Below, piece after piece: positions 61,279 to 64,000 of a stretch of 64,000 nt of DNA. The notes beneath the pieces were generated by a model. That model was not told where the DNA came from, searched no databases, and was given only the letters and a program-made list of their open reading frames with translations. Position 1 is the first letter of the stretch; each line of letters begins with the position of its first letter. The DNA is taken from NCBI GenBank assembly GCA_942491415.1, contig CALOAD010000014.1, positions 1 to 64,000 on the forward strand, in the 5' to 3' direction. The position numbers and the translations under genes were made by a program. This DNA is from CALOAD01 sp942491415 (GTDB lineage Bacteria; Cyanobacteriota; Vampirovibrionia; Gastranaerophilales; CALOAD01).

Positions 61279-61863
61279 TTAAGCTTCAATTTTAGTTTCT
61301 GATTTTTGAGCTATAGCTTGTTCAAGCTCTTCTTCTTCAATTAAATAGCCAGGATCTATTGGGTTTAATCCATTTTCGGCAAGAGCATTATTTGTCTCAA
61401 ATCGATTTCTTGAATGGTCTACAAATAAAATCCCTTCAAGATGATCAAATTCGTGCTGTATAGCTCTAGCAAGCAAAGTACCGTCTTTTGCTTCAAGAAC
61501 AAAAGGTTTACCGTTATTATCAAGAGCTTTAACGGTAACATCAGAATATCTACGGACATTGGCGAACGCATTTGGAAAGCTTAAACAGCCTTCATAGCTG
61601 TTTGTAGCACCTGATTTTTTTATTATTTTAGGATTTATAAATACAATAGGGTCAGGTATTTCATTAGGGTCACTAACGTCTATTACAAAAACTCTTTGAC
61701 TCACGCCAATTTGAGGAGCTGCAAGTCCAACCCCATTTTGTTCATACATAGTATCTACAAGGTCTTTTACAAGAGCTTTAACTTTTTTAGACACTTTATG
61801 AACTTCTTTCGTTTTTTGTCTCAGTACATCTTCGCCGTATATAACTACTTTTTGGATTCCCAT
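61279..61863 (-). CDS. def: peptide deformylase
   Basis: A 194-residue metalloenzyme removing N-terminal formyl groups. All three motifs are present: GVGLAAPQIG, EGCLSFP (metal cysteine) and QHEFDHLEGILF (two metal histidines and catalytic glutamate). A glutamate-rich tail of about 30 residues is longer than needed. Forms the def-fmt operon. Confidence 0.96.
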   Translation of the reverse strand: MGIQKVVIYGEDVLRQKTKEVHKVSKKVKALVKDLVDTMYEQNGVGLAAPQIGVSQRVFVIDVSDPNEIPDPIVFINPKIIKKSGATNSYEGCLSFPNAFANVRRYSDVTVKALDNNGKPFVLEAKDGTLLARAIQHEFDHLEGILFVDHSRNRFETNNALAENGLNPIDPGYLIEEEELEQAIAQKSETKIEA

Positions 61864-61993
61864 TACTTTTACCCCTGTATTTTAAGCTATCTGTTTTTTT
61901 ATATTATCATAAAATATTTTTTGAATTTAGTTTAAAAGCTTTTATTTAAAGAGTCGTGAAAGATTTCCGTATTGTTCCATATTATTATTTTAC

Positions 61994-62081
61994 AAAAAAT
62001 AAAGCCGTCCTTTTTAGGGCGGCTACTAGACTTGGGGAGGAGGTTGTTAGTATGACCTTAAAGGTCTTACTATATTATTAA
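61994..62081. ncRNA. conserved-looking RNA element: hairpin, G-rich/C-rich tract and mini-frame
   Basis: GCCGTCC/GGGCGGC (62004-62023, one G-T pair) forms a stable hairpin. On the minus strand it is preceded by CCTCCTCCCC (62043-62034) and followed by a T-rich run (to 61994), the layout of a small regulatory RNA with an anti-Shine-Dalgarno tract and terminator. On the plus strand GGGGAGGAGG lies nine bases before ATG 62052, which opens a nine-codon frame MTLKVLLYY with stop at 62079. Direction and function are undecided. Confidence 0.35.
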
Positions 62082-62213
62082 TCGGCACTTTTTTAAAAAA
62101 CTTTAATAAAAATAAAACTTTTTTAAAATTTAATTTATTTAGCCTAGATAAAACTTCCTTTATACCTATTAGGGTAAGAGCTTTTTAAATTTAGAACTTG
62201 TATTTTAGTATTT

Positions 62214-62831
62214 ATGAATAATTTATCTAGTAAAATTAAAAAGAACCCTCAAACTATTCAGTGTTTTCATTGTCGCTCGCAAATAAAAAATACGGGTTTA
62301 TTTGCGAAAACAAAAACATTAAATAAACTTGAAAAACTTGTTTTAAAAGAGTATAAAGATCAGATTTTTTGCGTAAAATGCATTGATGAGATAAAAAAAG
62401 AAGCTTTTTATAAGATTGAAAAATTAAAAATAAAGTTTAAAAATACAATTGAGCAAATGCCTGTTTTAAGCATTGAAAACCCTTGTAATCTCACAACAGT
62501 AAGATATTGCAAAGTTATAACTTCGCAAACTATTGCAAATACTGAAACTATAAAAGAATTTATTTATGTTAAAAATCTAATAAAAACAAATGAATTTTTT
62601 AGAAAAGAAATTAATAAAAGCGAAAATCAATGTTTAGATCAATTAAAAATAAACGCTATTGGTCTTGGTGCTAATATAATAATAGGCTGTGATATTGAGT
62701 ATGCCGAACTTAGTTTAGATTGTAGTACTTTTTTAATAGCAATGACTGGAACAGCAGCCATTGTAGAAGAATTTAATATCTTCAATGAAAAAGAATTGGA
62801 AATTTTCAATATAATCTATAAAAGTAATTAA
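62214..62831 (+). CDS. zinc-ribbon protein with YbjQ-like C-terminal domain
   Basis: A 205-residue protein. The N-terminus has CFHC (QCFHCRSQI) and CVKC (FCVKCIDEI) pairs, suggesting a zinc site. The C-terminal 100 residues match the YbjQ/DUF74 heavy-metal-binding fold: TVRYCKVITSQTI, LKINAIGLGANIIIGCDIEY and MTGTAAIVE. The usual YbjQ protein is about 105 residues without a zinc ribbon. Function unknown. No clear ribosome binding site is seen. Confidence 0.72.
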   Translation: MNNLSSKIKKNPQTIQCFHCRSQIKNTGLFAKTKTLNKLEKLVLKEYKDQIFCVKCIDEIKKEAFYKIEKLKIKFKNTIEQMPVLSIENPCNLTTVRYCKVITSQTIANTETIKEFIYVKNLIKTNEFFRKEINKSENQCLDQLKINAIGLGANIIIGCDIEYAELSLDCSTFLIAMTGTAAIVEEFNIFNEKELEIFNIIYKSN

Positions 62832-62835
62832 AAAC

Positions 62836-63144
62836 TTAATTAAAGATTTTTTTTACAAAATCAATAATTTTTGATGATGTTTTTTGAATAATATTTTCAT
62901 TGGAAGCTTCAACCATGATTATTTTAGCAACCTTTTTTTCAAGAGCAAGGACATCTCCGCCCATTCCTATTCTATAATTACCAAAACTTTTGCCATTGAC
63001 TTGCAAAGCTCTACCTGGAATAAAGCCCATTGAATTCAGCCTGGCGTATAGCTTAGGATGTTGTTTACGCATTTTTGGTGAGATAGTTTTGATTATAGCG
63101 TTTGAATTTTGTTTAAGCATTGTTAATGGTACTATTTTAGGCAT
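62836..63144 (-). CDS. FeoA-domain protein
   Basis: A 102-residue SH3-like protein: YARLNSMGFIPGRALQV, then GNYRIGMGGDVLALEKKVAKIIMVE, the FeoA core, with an extra C-terminal helix. FeoA partners the ferrous iron transporter FeoB, but no feoB is adjacent, so a regulatory role is also possible. Confidence 0.8.
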   Translation of the reverse strand: MPKIVPLTMLKQNSNAIIKTISPKMRKQHPKLYARLNSMGFIPGRALQVNGKSFGNYRIGMGGDVLALEKKVAKIIMVEASNENIIQKTSSKIIDFVKKIFN

Positions 63145-63201
63145 TTTATTTATACTTTCTATTTAATGTTTTCTATACATTAATAAAGTATTTTTGATAC
63201 A

Positions 63202-64000
63202 CTAAATTGCCCCTTCCGGTTTTTTTCGACAGGAACAAAGTCCTCCATCAACAAATACTACGTCTTTATAGCCTTTTTGTTTCAATTTTTTACTTAACAT
63301 ATAACTGTTCATTCCATCTTCGCAAAAAACGACCACTTTTTGATCTTTATCTCTTATGATGTTTAGCTTTGATCCTTTTTCGATATTTTCGCAGTAATTT
63401 TCATCACAAGTATCTTTGGCATATTGTTTTAAACCATCGGCATTTAGAAAACAACAAGAAATATTTTCTTCTAAATATCTTTCAAGCTTTTCAGAATTTA
63501 TGCCTTCAACTTGCTTGTCTAATTTACTTTGTAAGACTTGTGCTGCAATTAAGATAGGGTCAATTGCCGGTGAATAAGGTGGTGCATAAGTTAAGTCAGT
63601 ATCAAGAAATTCATCAACGCTCATTCCTGCATTAAGTGCTGTTGCAATAACATTTACACGTTTATCAGCATCGCCGGTTCCTACTACTTGAACCCCTATT
63701 ATTTTGCCATTATGTTTACTTGCCAACATTTTTATCACTATATTAGAAGCATTGGGCATATAGCCGGCTCGATCTCGATGAGGAATAAGAGCTGTTTCAT
63801 ATTCTATTCCAAGTTTTTGTGCTTCTCTTTCGCTTAAGCCTGTTCTTGATACTGTAAAGTCGAATATTTTTGTAACGGCAGAGCCTGCAACTCCTCTAAA
63901 TTCGGCATACCCTCCTGTTATGTTAATTGCTGCAACTCTTCCTTGTTTATTTGCTGTAGATCCCAATGGTATCCATATAGGTGTTTTACTTACCATATGT
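63202..64000 (-). CDS. CoA-disulfide-reductase-like flavoprotein with C-terminal rhodanese (5' end outside window)
   Basis: The visible 266 residues are the C-terminal part of a pyridine nucleotide-disulfide oxidoreductase. The first segment (WIPLGSTANKQGRVAAINI) is the end of the FAD domain, followed by the dimerisation domain with the diagnostic DLTYAPPYSPAIDPI of NADH oxidase/CoA-disulfide reductase. After it comes a rhodanese-like domain with the candidate cysteine in VFCEDGMNS and a YKDVVFVDGGL end. The frame runs past the window edge; the ATG near 63996 is probably internal. Likely role: NAD(P)H-dependent reduction of CoA disulfide or polysulfide. Confidence 0.85.
   Translation of the reverse strand, partial: HMVSKTPIWIPLGSTANKQGRVAAINITGGYAEFRGVAGSAVTKIFDFTVSRTGLSEREAQKLGIEYETALIPHRDRAGYMPNASNIVIKMLASKHNGKIIGVQVVGTGDADKRVNVIATALNAGMSVDEFLDTDLTYAPPYSPAIDPILIAAQVLQSKLDKQVEGINSEKLERYLEENISCCFLNADGLKQYAKDTCDENYCENIEKGSKLNIIRDKDQKVVVFCEDGMNSYMLSKKLKQKGYKDVVFVDGGLCSCRKKPEGAI

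Overview
This is an AT-rich, gene-dense bacterial chromosome segment, not a phage or plasmid. KDO-8-phosphate synthase points to a Gram-negative envelope, and a prepilin with a type III (class IV) signal points to type IV pili. A geranylgeranyl/farnesyl diphosphate synthase followed directly by a DUF212 (divergent PAP2) gene is a pairing familiar from cyanobacteria, and an OmpR-type regulator and a GH13 branching-enzyme-like protein are also present. No photosynthesis gene is seen, and several genes suit anaerobic life (a TM1266-like hydrogenase regulator, many radical-SAM and Fe-S proteins). My best guess is a non-photosynthetic cyanobacterial relative (Melainabacteria/Vampirovibrionia, Gastranaerophilales-like). 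This is inference; Elusimicrobia-like or other AT-rich anaerobes are not excluded.

Layout. 0-2.3 kb: aroE and an Fsr-like exporter, convergent with a hydrogenase-regulator-like gene. 2.6-6.5 kb: tRNA-Ser and tRNA-Arg, then an apparent island bounded by a perfect 62-bp direct repeat and carrying a membrane-anchored HNH nuclease and a SulP transporter. 6.5-8.9 kb: a three-gene cassette of cysteine hydrolase, thioredoxin-reductase-like flavoprotein and a divergent RlmN-like radical SAM protein. 8.9-15.1 kb: an accessory zone with two tyrosine-integrase remnants, a broken XRE regulator, frameshifted genes, a self-regulated Fic protein, a secreted nuclease/PLD fusion and a frameshifted PAPS-reductase-family gene. 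15.4-30 kb: mostly housekeeping (tRNA-fMet, ggt with a small atpZ-like gene, a sensor kinase and receiver, sugar epimerase, mutL, rsgA, prenyl synthase, GH13 enzyme). 30-48 kb: M29 aminopeptidase, a pseudo-aminotransferase lacking its PLP lysine, a two-component/TadA operon, a pilin, kdsA, a HerA-Mre11-Rad50 operon and a giant prepilin-like protein. 49-51 kb: a soluble CZB chemoreceptor. 51-55.4 kb: a seven-gene thiol-redox and metalloid-efflux-like operon with a visible operator. 55.5-57.7 kb: a radical-SAM RiPP cluster with two CXXX-repeat precursors. 58-64 kb: typA, tRNA-Pro, fmt-def, a YbjQ-like protein, a FeoA-like protein and a CoA-disulfide-reductase/rhodanese.

The strongest candidates for undescribed biology are the RiPP cluster (55.5-57.7 kb) and the thiol-redox operon (51-55.4 kb). 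The latter contains a membrane peptide with an AmrS-like cysteine motif and an FmdE lipoprotein. Also notable are the SNase-PLD fusion, the RlmN-like cassette, the TadA-TIGR02757 fusion and the pseudo-aminotransferase. All family assignments come from reading motifs; no database search was run.
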